A stretch of DNA of 64,000 nt, taken from the NCBI GenBank assembly GCA_964035795.1, contig OZ038324.1:5432510-5496509 (forward strand), in the 5' to 3' direction. Each line of letters opens with the position of its first letter. Positions within the stretch are counted from its first letter, which is position 1. Source of the DNA: Pterobdella sp. o SKG-2022 (Eukaryota; Annelida; Clitellata; Hirudinida; Piscicolidae). The notes beneath the pieces are model-generated. The model had not been told where the DNA came from. It did no database searches and saw nothing but the letters and a program-made list of their open reading frames with translations. The translations under genes were made by a program, and so were the position numbers. Shown one piece after another: positions 35,942-47,282 of the stretch.

Positions 35942-36162
35942 TGAAGAGGAAATCTTATGGTCACATTTGGAGAGATGGAGACAATTTTTGCTTCCGAATG
36001 ATGATGAGAGGGTGGCAGATAATTGTCTCATCTTTGATGATCGATATTATGAGAAAGAAAGAGGTTGTAATGAAGGTAACGAAGTTGGCAATGAGGATGA
36101 ACAAGAAGAAGATGGGGATTACGATGGCTATGATTGTGGGTTTGAACAAATCAGTGGCAAAG
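35942..36162 (+). CDS. Candidate upstream acidic exon of the NR2C gene
   Basis: An open frame reads DDEEEILWSHLERW, then PNDDERVADNCLIF, then an acidic run, to the donor at 36162 (GGC AAA G, then GTCAAG, phase 1). It could join an acceptor just before 38030 (AAAAG, then GA ATG), which is in matching phase. A possible first exon is 35539-35577 (MALTCEIVMSKER, followed by GTAAGG). The upstream junctions do not phase cleanly, so this is tentative. Confidence 0.3.
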
Positions 36163-38029
36163 GTCAAGCTGGCTGACAGATAATTGAACGCATGTGTCAT
36201 ATCATAATGCCAATAGCGAATACATTTTGAGTATAAGTAGAATGATTAAACGATATAATATTTTTAGATATTGATAAGACAGAGGGTTTCATGAAAAATT
36301 GTTAAAAAGTATGAAAAGGTTGAAAATTGAACGTTTAAAAGCCATTGATTTCGCATGAAATAATTGGATGCAAATGATAATGGCCTCAGTAATATAAATA
36401 ATAACAATAATATCCACAATAATATATCTATTAATAATGCAAAAGATTTTGAAATGTGAACAATATTCGAAAGACGATGCATTCCATGGTTATTATCAAT
36501 ACTATAAGACCTTGCGTACAGACAGTAGTAGTTTACCTTGATAACGAATGAGTTGTATTAAAAAAACAAGGATATAAAAATAAAACAACGATAACAACAA
36601 TAAAAATAAATTTAAAAGCAACAATAATAAAAATATTAATAAGAATAGATAAAAAAAAAACAACATTTATAAAAATGACAAAAATTTTCGACCTTGACTG
36701 GCCAAGGTAAAGTGGTGCACTTGATTGGGAACAATAACAGGGTTGAAGTCATAAGATACGTCAATGATAATAGTAATAAATTAAATTAAAAACAATGAAA
36801 ATTTTTTCAAATAGTTTTTTGATTATTTTTTTATCCACTAAGGCTTATAATAAGTTTTGCTTCATTTTTATTCAAGCAACGATTATTAATCGAAACATGT
36901 TATTTAAGAATGTCGATGAGTTTATTGAATTTAATACCTACAATAATGAAATAAAAAACAATATAAATAATAATATAAGAAAATAACAAAATCAATAATA
37001 AAAACAATAGAAATGATAATGTAAATAAACCAAGCTTATTTGATCATCAAAGAACACTTGTCGTAAATAACACTGAAGCTCTTATCTTTGTATTGTTATT
37101 TTATTTTTTTTTTTAATTTTTTTTTTCATTATTATTATTCTTATTATTATTATTGCTTTTCATAGATATTTCATTATATTTAATAATATTTTGTGATATT
37201 TAAAAAAAAATCTTCCGTATTATCGTTTTTTTTTCACATTTTTATAGGATTATATTTTTGTTGTATCTATTGCATTTTTATCATTTACATGGCCTTTCTT
37301 GATAGTATTTTTTTCAAACTTGTCATTTTTAATTCTTCGAACTTCAAAAAAAAATTACAATGAATATTTATCAAAGCTTTTATTAATTCTGGGTCTTATG
37401 TACCTCCAATAAATATATTAATCCACTAAACTAATAATAAATTATCTGTTTTAATTTCGTTCAGTCTTAAATTGTCTTTATATTCATCTAGCCATATTCT
37501 TATCCAACTATTTATCGACTTTTTTATTTAGTTATCCATTCTATTTGTATTAATTTACCCATCTTTTATTTGATCATTTGACATATTAGCGTATTGCATT
37601 TTTATGTATTTCCTACATCAAGCATTGAATGCGTGGGCCGTCAATATGCCATAACCCACCAGGTGCATCTGCGCAATCTTATGCCATGTGCAATGGTGCT
37701 CACAAATCTTGAACAACAAATAAAATAAAGAAAGATCACTATAATAATCACAAAAAGAATAAGGAGCGTAATCTGGGAGAAATCTTAATTTGATAATTTA
37801 TAATGATGATGAAATATAAAAGAAATTGTAAAAACTAAAAGCAATCAATAATTTAAAAAACAAAATTTTAAAGAACTTAATCAGAATAACAAAAATAAGC
37901 ATAACAGCTAGAAAAAACTTTATAATATTAATAGACGAAAAAATAATTACAGTAAGTTGAAAATAATATACAGAAAAATAATCATAATAAATTGAAAAAC
38001 TCATCTTATCAATAATAAAAATAAAAGGA

Positions 38030-41000
38030 ATGCTGGGATCGGAAGTGATAAAGTGTGAGGTGGAGGAGGAGGTGGAAATGGTCGCCAACGAAGAACAATT
38101 ATTTAATAATAACAACTATAGCAACAACAAAAACAACAGTAATAGCAGTTTCAACAGTTACAACAACAGACAGCAAACAGCACTAAGTGATTACACGTCA
38201 CAACAAGACCAATCCAACCTGCCTCTCAATTTGGTCGGTCATTTCTCATTGTGATACTAATACTAACACTCACACCTATACTAATGTAGATACATCTACT
38301 ACTAATAATGATAGTAATACACCTAATAATATTGTTGCCGCTGATACTACTACTACTAACACTGATACTAATAATAGTATGAATAATTATAATACAATGA
38401 TACTATTACTGCTAAACTTTTCGTTAATTTTATCATATTAGTAATCAAAAGAAAAATTTTTTAAATTCTAATTTAATTATCATAAAATTAAGCGCGTCAT
38501 TGCAATTAATAAAACATAGATAAAAAGTAAATATAAAAAGAAGTAACATTCACAATAACAATAATAAAAATAATTATGAATAACAATGCAGGCAAACAAC
38601 AAGAGCAACAAGATGCTCATGTCGAACTTCATACACAACAACTCACTACTAAGCAACTTCGATGTTGAAACCAAGCTTAAGGTATTACTTGTGATATTTC
38701 TACCTTCACTAACACCACTACTACTTCTACTCTTACTAATACTACTACTACTTCTACTACTCTCACTAATACTACTACTACTCTTACTAATACTACTACT
38801 ACTACTTTTAGCAAAACTACTACTATTACAACTTCTACTCTTACTTTTATTATTTAAATCACCCAAACTATAGCTCTTACTAAATCTACTCTTAGTAAAA
38901 TTACCATTAGTAATAATAATAATGATGATATTAATTTATTTTTTATTATAATTTTTAATGTTTTTATGATGTTATTGTTGGTTTTCAATAATTTTTTTCA
39001 AGTCATTTTATATTTTCTACAATAACTTGACTTTCATACAATAGATAGATGCCAGGATTTCGAATACGGTTTTATCCCCACTATACTGATGGTGGCAAGA
39101 GTTGCTTCATTTACAAAACATTTCTTGCATTTTTTTATACTCCTAATCTTCGTTTCCTACTATCTAAAGGATCCTATTTCAGCTACCAAACCTCAAAAAT
39201 ATGAATAGAATGTAATTGGAAAACCCAAGCATTCTCAGTACCCTCTGTCCATTTAAAAGCTGCTGGGCACTGAGGGCCGTTGCTTTTGTTTGTGAATTCA
39301 TTGGAGATTTTTTGAAGCATTTAAAGTGTGTGGTGAGCATGCTCTTACCTTCCCCACGTAGCACATGTTCTATGACTTGAATAAATGAATATTCAGCAAA
39401 TGAAGTTACTAACATAAACAATTCATATGTGCAAAGTAATATTTAATATAGCGAGTAAAATGAAAAGCTAGAAATAAAGTTTCACTTATCGAAAAATTAT
39501 ATTTTTTTTTAATAAATGTCTTTTTAACTAAATTTTTGCATAGTTTGAAGAAGCTATATAAAATTCAAGATTATTAATAAAGAAATAGTTCCTATTATAA
39601 GACTTAATGAAGATAATAAATATGATTAATGTAACTATTAGGAGCTTCAACAACAAGCACCTTTGCGACCTCTAGCGACAGAAAAGTTTGAGTTATGTCT
39701 GGTGTGCGAGGATAAGGCTTCAGGTTGTTACCATATTTATTTCTCAATCCTCTCATCAATATCACGGTCATTATCGTATATTTACACCATCATTTCTATC
39801 AGTTCACCGTGGCATCTACTAAAATCATCAAAACTTTAACTAGCATCACTAATATAAAAGCTTTAACTTACATAAAACATCTTCCATTTCAAACAACCAT
39901 AAGAGCTACCACTAAAACAATCAACTACTCTTTAAAACCATAGTAAAACTAAGCGTTTCATACCTCTCCCCCTCTCTTTGCCACTAACACAGGACGCCAT
40001 TACGGCGTGATAAGTTGCGAGGGATGCAAGGGCTTCTTTAAGAGGAGTATCAGGAGACAACTGGCGTACGCATGCAGAGGAAGCAAGGATTGCCCCATCA
40101 ACAAGCATTACAGAAACAGGTTGTAAGGGGGATTGTAGATTTGTTTGTTATTAAAATTTATGGAAACATATATGCTCAATTTATAAAAAAAAAATGATTT
40201 TCACCCACAAAACGCCGTTCAGAATGCTATTAAGTATTGATAATTAATGTAGGAATATTGGTATACAAATATAAGCAGAGCATCAGGTCTTTATTCCATG
40301 CAAAAAAATGACTAAATAGAAGCCCACTTGTTACGTTTTTATATTTTTGTTTTTGTTGGGTTGTTCGAGCTTAAAATATGGTTGATTTACTAAGCCTAGG
40401 TTTTGATAGCAAAAATGGCTGCAACACAAATCATCGGTTGATTTTTTTTCCTCGTTTATCAACGTTTGTGACATTTTGATTTAATGTTTTTCAAACCACT
40501 CACTAGATGTCAGTACTGCAGACTCAAGAAATGTCTGGAGAGGGGGATGAGAGCGGAGTGTATGTATTTATGCTTGCCCTCATTTTGTCCACACATTTCA
40601 TTTTTTGCACTACATCAGATCGCCCTGTACTTTAATATATTTTTCTATACATATAACTTCTTTCATCACATTCAGCATTCACATTATCCATTTCAAATTA
40701 TATAAACCAGAATCATCATCATTCAACTTCCTATGTTCAATACCCAATGGGTTAGACGTAAGCCCTACAATAAATCATGCCATCACACACTCACTTCACC
40801 CACCTCCCTCAACAGCAGTACAACAGGAAAGAAAGCCATACGATTCCCGGGATAAAATCTCCTCTTCTTCATCCTCCTCTTGTCGGTATAAAGACTCTGA
40901 AACAGAACAATCTGAGGTTTTTGTCTATCCACTTTTTAAAATGTATTTATTCATTAGGTTATTTATATATCTATCTATCTATCTATCTATTTATGTTTTT

Positions 41001-41265
41001 CTCTATCTATCTATCTATTTATTTATCTATCTATCTATATATTTATGTTTTTCTATATCTATCTATCTATGTTTATCTCTATCTATCTATCTATCTATCT
41101 ATCCACCTATCTATTTTTCTGTCTATCTTTCCATCTATCTATCTATTTCTCTATCTATTTATTTCTCTGTCTATCTATCTATCTATCTATCTGTCTATCT
41201 ATCTCTCTATCTATCTATCTATCTATCTATTTATCCATCTTTCTATCTATCTATCTATGTTTATC

Positions 41266-41303
<38 letters not shown>

Positions 41304-41373
41304 CACCTATCTATTTTTCTGTCTATCTTTCCATCTATCTATTTCTCTATCTATCTATCTATCTATCTATCTA

Positions 41374-41446
<73 letters not shown>

Positions 41447-43340
41447 CTATCTTTCAGAACGAGGTAAACCCATACAGATTCCACACACAATCACCCAGTC
41501 ATAACGCAGGTAAGAATTGTTATTCAACCTTGTTCCCTTGTCAATTCAAAAGCATTTATATACATCCTAAATATATTTTAAAACCTTTGCCTAACAATAT
41601 TTACATGTATAATAATACCGATCAACACACTTAAATCTAAATGCTCACACAAACAGATCTAAGCACTCTAGCCAATGTGGTAACAACTCTAGCCATGATG
41701 GGTCGAAACAGGCAACAGCAAAGCAACAACAACGACCTAGATAACAGCAGTTACAGTGGCGAAAACTACACATTGGATAAGAGCGCCAACATCAAACTAG
41801 TGGACGATGGAGACAATGTGGCCACAACCACCAACAACGACAAGGATGAGAGTGTGGCAAGGGCTTTCGACGCGCTATCCAAGGCCTTCCATAACCCGTC
41901 TCAACAGGTGTGTGCGTGTGTTGCTGTATTTCATGTACACATGCTGTCGACTAAAAACTGTTAAAGTTTATGCCACTGATCACATTCGTAATTTTATTTC
42001 AATTTGATAGTAATGTCTCATGATTAGAGATATATTTATAATTTATTGTAATTTAATGCGGTATTTATAAAGCGCTTTTCCTTATAGATCAAAGCGCTTG
42101 TTACAAATTTAATGTAGCGAAAACACTGTGGAACAGGTGCTAATTGTCGGCCCACGCGGGATCGAACCCGGTAACTTTAGCTAATTAATCTAACGCTCAA
42201 CCATTGAGCTATAGGGGCCGACTATATATACATTTATTTATAGTTTTATTTATTGATAATTATATTTATATTTAAATAGTATAGTATATGATGGTATAAG
42301 ATATGATCACTCCATTCACAAGAAATAAAAACACACACACAAGGACGCTGACTCATTGAACATGGGGGATGACTCATCACCGAAGCATGAAGTTGAACTT
42401 GATTCTGAAGGTCATGTCGTTATTTGAGTCTAAAAAAAATACGATAATTATGAGGCAATGAGAGTATTAATTAAGGATTCCAAATAAGTTATATTTAACC
42501 CAGAGATTAGTATCAAGATAACTATTTTAAAAGGCACATAATGTACCGCGTTATGTTAATCTCTAATTAATTAAGCATACGAAAGAGATAATGAAGCCCA
42601 CAATAAACCACTCCATTAGATCGCATTTTGGACAACAGTAGCATATCCTTCAGCATCAGCACACCCTCTCCCCACAACTGTCACCTCACAGCCCACTTCA
42701 TCTGCGAAACCGCTTCTCGCCTCCTTTTTTTATCTATCCACTGGGCTCGTAACATCAACGCATTCAAAATTCTCAGTACAGAACAGCAGATTAAAATGCT
42801 GCAGTCATGCTGGAACAAGTTGTTTGTGCTGGGCTTGTGTCAGTGCTGTGATGTTATCCACCTCTCATCCATCCTCAACTCTGTACTCATCCATCTGCAG
42901 ACCAGGATACTGAATGGTGGGTTTGGGGGAAAGAGTGGAGAAGATGGGTTTAATGGTGGTGGTTGTGTTGGGTAATGGTAGTTGTGTTAGGTAGGAATTG
43001 TGCTGAGTGGTAGTTTTGAGTGATGCGCTTATAAATATTGATACATTCGATGATAGCTGTATATTTTTTGTGTATAATAACAATAATACTCAATCCTGAA
43101 ATTTCCAAATATATAAAGATAATTAGAAAAGATATAAACAGTAATGATATAGTAAATCGTGGAGACTGATAATAATGACGATAAACAGCGGAGAAGATTT
43201 CGAGTGAGCAGATGAAGGAGGTGCTCAATGTGGTTGTGTGTCTGCAGGTTATTAGTTGTGTTGGTGTTTGTTCATCATTAGTGTTTATATCGAGACTTTT
43301 TTGATAATTTTTATTTTAATTATTATTTTCCATAGCGCTC

Positions 43341-43372
<32 letters not shown>

Positions 43373-44282
43373 ATTAATATTATTACCTTTACAACTCTTG
43401 GTAAAGGAAAACGGGCTATTGATTGATTATTATTATTATCATTATTATTAATATTAAACAGGAGTACGTGGGTCATATGGCAAGGTTGAAGCTGACAGAT
43501 GAGGAGTATGCCTTCATCAAGGCTCTTGTGCTCTTCTGTCCTGGTGGGTGTTGTGGTGGGAGTAGTGATAATGAAACTGACAATGATTACGGGAAAAGAG
43601 GATGATAGTAGCGGGAGAGTTTTTGCTGCCGTGATGATGATTCTGTAATTTAATGAAGATCTACTTGAATAATCATTTAATCCAAACCCATCTGACAGAC
43701 AACACTCCTCACTCGAGACACAGGGCTCGTCTGGAAGGGTTGCAGATGCGCCTGAAGAAGGAGTGGTCTGCATCAGAAGACTCAGATCGACTGTGTTGTC
43801 TCTTGCTCAGGTTGCCAGGTCTGAGCAACTTCAGCACTTGCAGTCTGGAACGTATTTTCTTCACAGGCCTCATCGGCAATGTCGAGATCCACTCCATCGT
43901 GCCCTACATTCTTGGCCTTGACCTCTCTGAGTGCAATTCCATTCTCAAACACAACTCCAATGCCTCTATTTATAATACCACCTCCACTGTGTATAATAAT
44001 AATAATAATAACAGTAATAATAATAGTTCTACTTATAGCCCAGCTGTCCCAAGCAACAGTGCTACAAACAACACAAAGATTATAACTGTCAACAACACTC
44101 CACTAGCAAAAACAACAGGGTCTAAAATTAAAACTCCTCTCATATCATCCCTATTGGCCACTCCGGTTGCAAGCCACGCCCCTTTTTTGAATCCCACAAT
44201 CGCCACATCTCCTTTTACTCTTTTGTCTAATCAAGACAATAATAAACACAGCGATAACAACAATGATGAAACAAATCGGTAA
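38030..44282 (+). CDS. NR2C: Nuclear receptor subfamily 2 group C (TR2/TR4)
   Basis: Thirteen exons in phase from the ATG: 38030-38233, 38592-38681, 39642-39723, 39993-40119, 40507-40559, 40816-40916, 41458-41509, 41657-41907, 42344-42410, 42620-42916, 43189-43247, 43462-43543 and 43699-44282. They total 2049 nt, 682 aa. The DNA-binding domain (about residues 116-182) has two C4 fingers, [10 protein letters not shown] and P-box [11 protein letters not shown], then [16 protein letters not shown]. The hinge stretch [12 protein letters not shown] is specific to TR2/TR4. The ligand-binding domain (about 350-570) includes [33 protein letters not shown] and [13 protein letters not shown]. After it comes a roughly 110-residue Asn/Thr/Ser-rich tail not present in vertebrate TR2/TR4. 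The product is a nuclear DNA-binding transcription factor. A further upstream exon is possible (see 35942-36162). Confidence 0.93.
38682..39641. repeat. NR2C intron 2 with CTA/TAC triplet tract
   Basis: About 38715-38835 is a degenerate (TAC)n/(ACT)n triplet tract that yields Leu-rich and Ser-rich spurious frames. The rest of the intron is AT-rich, with a palindromic repeat copy near 39473. Confidence 0.7.
39473..39522 (+). repeat. Short palindromic repeat, copy 4
   Basis: ATAAAGTTTCACTTATCG continues AAAAATTATATTT and then AATAAATGTC. The left half of the palindrome is eroded. It lies in an NR2C intron. Confidence 0.6.
40966..41450. repeat. (TCTA)n tetranucleotide array in NR2C intron
   Basis: Nearly 490 bp of TCTA units with interruptions, filling the intron between exons 40816-40916 and 41458-41509. 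It contains a higher-order duplication: the segment from GTTTATCTCTATC to TTTTTCTGTCTATCTTTCC occurs at about 41071 and again at about 41259, an offset of 188 bp. The long Ser/Tyr/Leu/Ile frames over it are artefacts. Confidence 0.95.
42045..42222 (-). mobile_element. tRNA-derived SINE, copy 3 (best preserved)
   Basis: Minus-strand element in an NR2C intron. The B box GGGATCGAACCCGGTAAC (+ strand view, about 42157-42174) is intact. The A-box region is ATAGCTCAATGGTTGAGCG. The body shares AAAGCGCTTTTCCTTATAG and CAAATTTAATGTAGCG with the other copies. Confidence 0.9.
43393..43428 (+). repeat. GATT-tailed dispersed repeat, copy 2
   Basis: CTTGGTAAAGGAAAACGGG, then CTAT and GATTGATT, match 23995-24040. 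It lies in an NR2C intron between ATT-rich microsatellite stretches. Confidence 0.6.
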
Positions 44283-46309
44283 TTAGATCAATGTTGTGCT
44301 AATTGGTAATTGGCTGTATTTTTTGACGTCATTTAGGTCCATTATGACTGATCACTTTAAGTTTGATATCGTTTCTCAACTTTTAAATAGGTTTTTAACA
44401 ATTTTGAGCCCTTTTTAATCTCACTTAAGCTTCTTGATTGCTCTTATTACTTATTACCACTACACTTTATAGCATAAAATCAGATTGCATTATAGCTTAA
44501 AATAATGATGTCATAAATGATAACAAATAACCAATACTTATAAGTTTCTAGTTACATTAATGTGAGCATTTTTGAGCTTTATTTAATTGGTCCGTTATTA
44601 GCTACATATAACTTTTATCTTAAGTGGCTTTCAGGTGATTTTTACCTCCATTCACGTCATTATTTTTATCATTATTAAGATTGTTGTTTTTATTCTTAAT
44701 ATTGTTTTTATATTTTAACGTTTTGTGCTTTTTATATTTAGTCTGAGCTTATTATTATTTATTAAACTGCTCTTTACTTTTAGTCTACTTATAAATTTTT
44801 CGTAGTAATTATTAGCATTGTTCAAATTCGAATCATCATTGTAGGCGTCTTTAAGATGTTGCTTTGTGAGGAAGGCATTCAGGCATATATGCTACCCTTC
44901 AGCGCTCCAGTCAACTTTTGGTGTTTTTTGATATTGTTTTGAGTTTCGTCCTGTTCGTAGACAAATGATTGTTCCATTATGGACTCTTCATTCTCCAAAT
45001 TATTTTAATTGCTGTCTGCAATTCAATTAATTGTAATTTATTTGTTTTTACCTCTCTCTAATCAAAATTTTTTCTTTCCTTTAAAACTCTATCAACTTTT
45101 TACTGTGCTTGTGTGTATGTGTGGGTGTGTTTGCTAGCTTATACGTCTGTTCATCTGTTTAAATATTTGTATATACATGTATATCTTTTTTTGTAAGATA
45201 GACTTTCTTATTTCTCTCACATTTTATTTTCTTTTCTTCGAAAAACTCTGGCGTACTGAGAATGAGCATCCAATCAGAGTGGACCTGTGCGTGCTTGTGT
45301 GTGTGTGCGTGTATGTATCTTTGTAAGTCTGAGTTTGGGATGTATTTGTATTGTATGAATTTTGTATGCATGTGTGTTTGTATAGTTTGGTTTTTGAATG
45401 GATGCGAGTATTTTATTCTTATGTTAGATTTATTTCTTCTCACACTTTCGCAATCATTTTGCTTGTTATTGTTTATTTTACTGAAATTTCAATTTTGTTC
45501 TTTTATTATATTCTTTGAATGTTGTTTAGATTGCATGAAAGTGGCCATTTTTGTGCAGCGCTTCTAAAAATATTTGATCTAAAGTTTATTATTATTTTGA
45601 TTATGGTTATTTTGAAATTTATTATTATTTTTATTGCGGTTATGGTTATTGTTATTATTTTTATTGCGGTTATGATTTTTATTTTTATATCGCCGTTGGC
45701 ACTTCATTTTGAGTCTTTCCTCTTATATTTTTGTAATAACTATAATAATAATATTATTATTATTGGTACAATGGTTTGGATGATTAATTGTTATTGAATT
45801 TATTAGATTTGATAGGTCGTTGTTGCTTCACGTTTCTAAGCTTTATTATTATTCTTGTTATTTCTTTTATTTTTATGACATTTAAACTTTTGTTTTTCAT
45901 TGTATAGTTGTTATTTTTGTATTGTTATAGTTTTTGTTGTCAGCTTTGTAACTTCATTGCGATTTCTTTTTTGTGAATGACTCGCGCTTTCCATAACTCA
46001 ACCCTGACAGTTTGGTTATTATTATTATTATTACGGTTTTTATTATATTTTTTGTTGATTATTCAAATTTTATTTCGTTAGAATTTTATATGATTATACA
46101 AATTTTGAAATCATATTGATTTTATTTTTAAATTTCTCAAAATTTATTCAAATTTTTTAAAATTTCCTCATTGGCCAATAAACGTGAGATGTCGCTTATC
46201 GTTCGATTCGTTTTGAAAGGCAATTAAAGGATGTAGTTTTGTAGAATAAAAGTAGTTACAAAAATTATTTTACAAGACAAAATTTTTTTACATAGGTCCA
46301 ACTTAATCT

Positions 46310-46487
46310 TGTTGGACTGTATAGATCATTTGGTAGTGCACCTTGTTAGTTAGCTGAAGTTACCGGCCTCGATCCCGTGTGGATCAACAATTAGCACCTA
46401 ATCCACAATGTGTTTTTGCTGCATTAAATTTGTAGCGAAGGATCTGATGTATAAGTAAAAGAGTTTTTTAAATACCACATTAAGTTA
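46310..46487 (+). mobile_element. tRNA-derived SINE, copy 4 (degenerate)
   Basis: Head TTGGACTGTATAGATCATTT, B-box region CCTCGATCCCGTGTGG, body CAACAATTAGCACC ... GCATTAAATTTGTAGCG and tail AAATACCACATTAA align with copy 7 at 57127. It carries many substitutions. Confidence 0.7.
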
Positions 46488-46589
46488 TTTAGTAATCAAT
46501 TAACTATTATTTCAAATAGAAATTAAAAAAGATTTGTTTTGAATTTTGGCGCAATTAAAACTTGATTACAGCCCACATTTGACTTATTC

Positions 46590-47045
46590 AAGGTATTTCA
46601 CTCCAAAACATTTGTTTGGATCTTGCCTTGTAATATACAAGTGAAACTTTGTCAACAGTTGCTGTTTTGGAAAAAGCTACAGCCCAATGATAGGTTCATT
46701 ATCCGCTGTATATGTGGCGTTAGGCTAAAAGACAGAAGTCCATCATCGGCCTCTCTCACAAAACTCAAAATCCCAAGCATAGGAACACTACTACAAAGCC
46801 GTCATCTTCGTTGGTATGGTCACGTGAGACGTTCGTCCATGTGTATCAAAGACGCGCTGGTACTTCCTCTGCCTGAAAATCGTTCCCGTAGTAGGCCAGC
46901 AAAAACTTGGGTGAGTTGTGTTTAAAAAAATAAGAAATCCTATGGCCTTAAAATTGTGAACCCACTTAATAGAGTTGAGTGGAGGAGATGTTTTAGCCGA
47001 CTGCTGTACACTCCAGCTGTTGGGACGCCCACAGCAGTATAATAT
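46590..47045 (+). mobile_element. LINE 3' end with RT C-terminal fragment
   Basis: An open frame from 46626 to 46925 includes LKIPSIGTLLQSRHLRWYGH and SRSRPAKTW, the conserved C-terminal tail of non-LTR polyproteins. It then ends with AGCCGACTGCTGTACACTCC and CCACAGCAGTATAATAT. The same terminal block is seen at 31800-31835 and 24540-24575, so several truncated copies of one LINE family are present. Confidence 0.8.
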
Positions 47046-47282
47046 AAAATTAATTTTTTTTTCAGAAAAATTATGTTAAGTGTTTTTAATCATTTTCTCA
47101 AAATGGAATCAATAAAGTAATTCTTTTAAAGAGAACCTCCCAATTTAGTTTCACTTTTATACATATGGTTACCATGAAAGCGAGTCAGGTGAGGTGAAAC
47201 ATATGACTAAAATAAATACATATTAAGACTGAAAACTATAATTATTAAATGAATCAACGTCTACACCACAGTGAGTGTTGAA

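Larger units (their letters stand above)
32373..38029. other. 5.6-kb intergenic region, GNL1 to NR2C
   Basis: Mostly AT-rich sequence without coding signal. It holds the GNL1 poly(A) signal (32449-32454), a LINE fragment (32771-32991), and candidate upstream exons of the nuclear receptor gene around 35539-35577 and 35942-36162. A less AT-rich block of about 100 bp at 37618-37712 is unexplained. Confidence 0.6.
44283..47282. other. Intergenic region, NR2C to CFAP184
   Basis: AT-rich. It holds a GT-rich stretch near 45100-45380, an ATT/TTA-rich stretch near 45580-46060, a SINE (46310-46487) and a LINE 3' fragment (46590-47045). No gene was recognised. Confidence 0.6.

Noticed and set aside
38480..38873. 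Ser-rich and Leu-rich frames in both strands
   Set aside because: Triplet TAC/CTA tract in an NR2C intron; only 38592-38681 is a credible exon.
39179..39421. 80-aa minus-strand frame
   Set aside because: No domain, no flanking splice signals and no partner exons; it lies within an NR2C intron. It might be old repeat sequence.
40966..41450. CRISPR-like array
   Set aside because: Tetranucleotide slippage repeat without spacers, in a eukaryotic intron.
40605..41634. Three overlapping ~110-300 aa frames of Ser/Tyr/Leu/Ile
   Set aside because: Translation of the TCTA array; the flanking true exons use other boundaries.
42045..42222. Possible functional tRNA gene
   Set aside because: The tRNA-like head lacks a complete cloverleaf and is followed by the same body in seven places, so it is a SINE.
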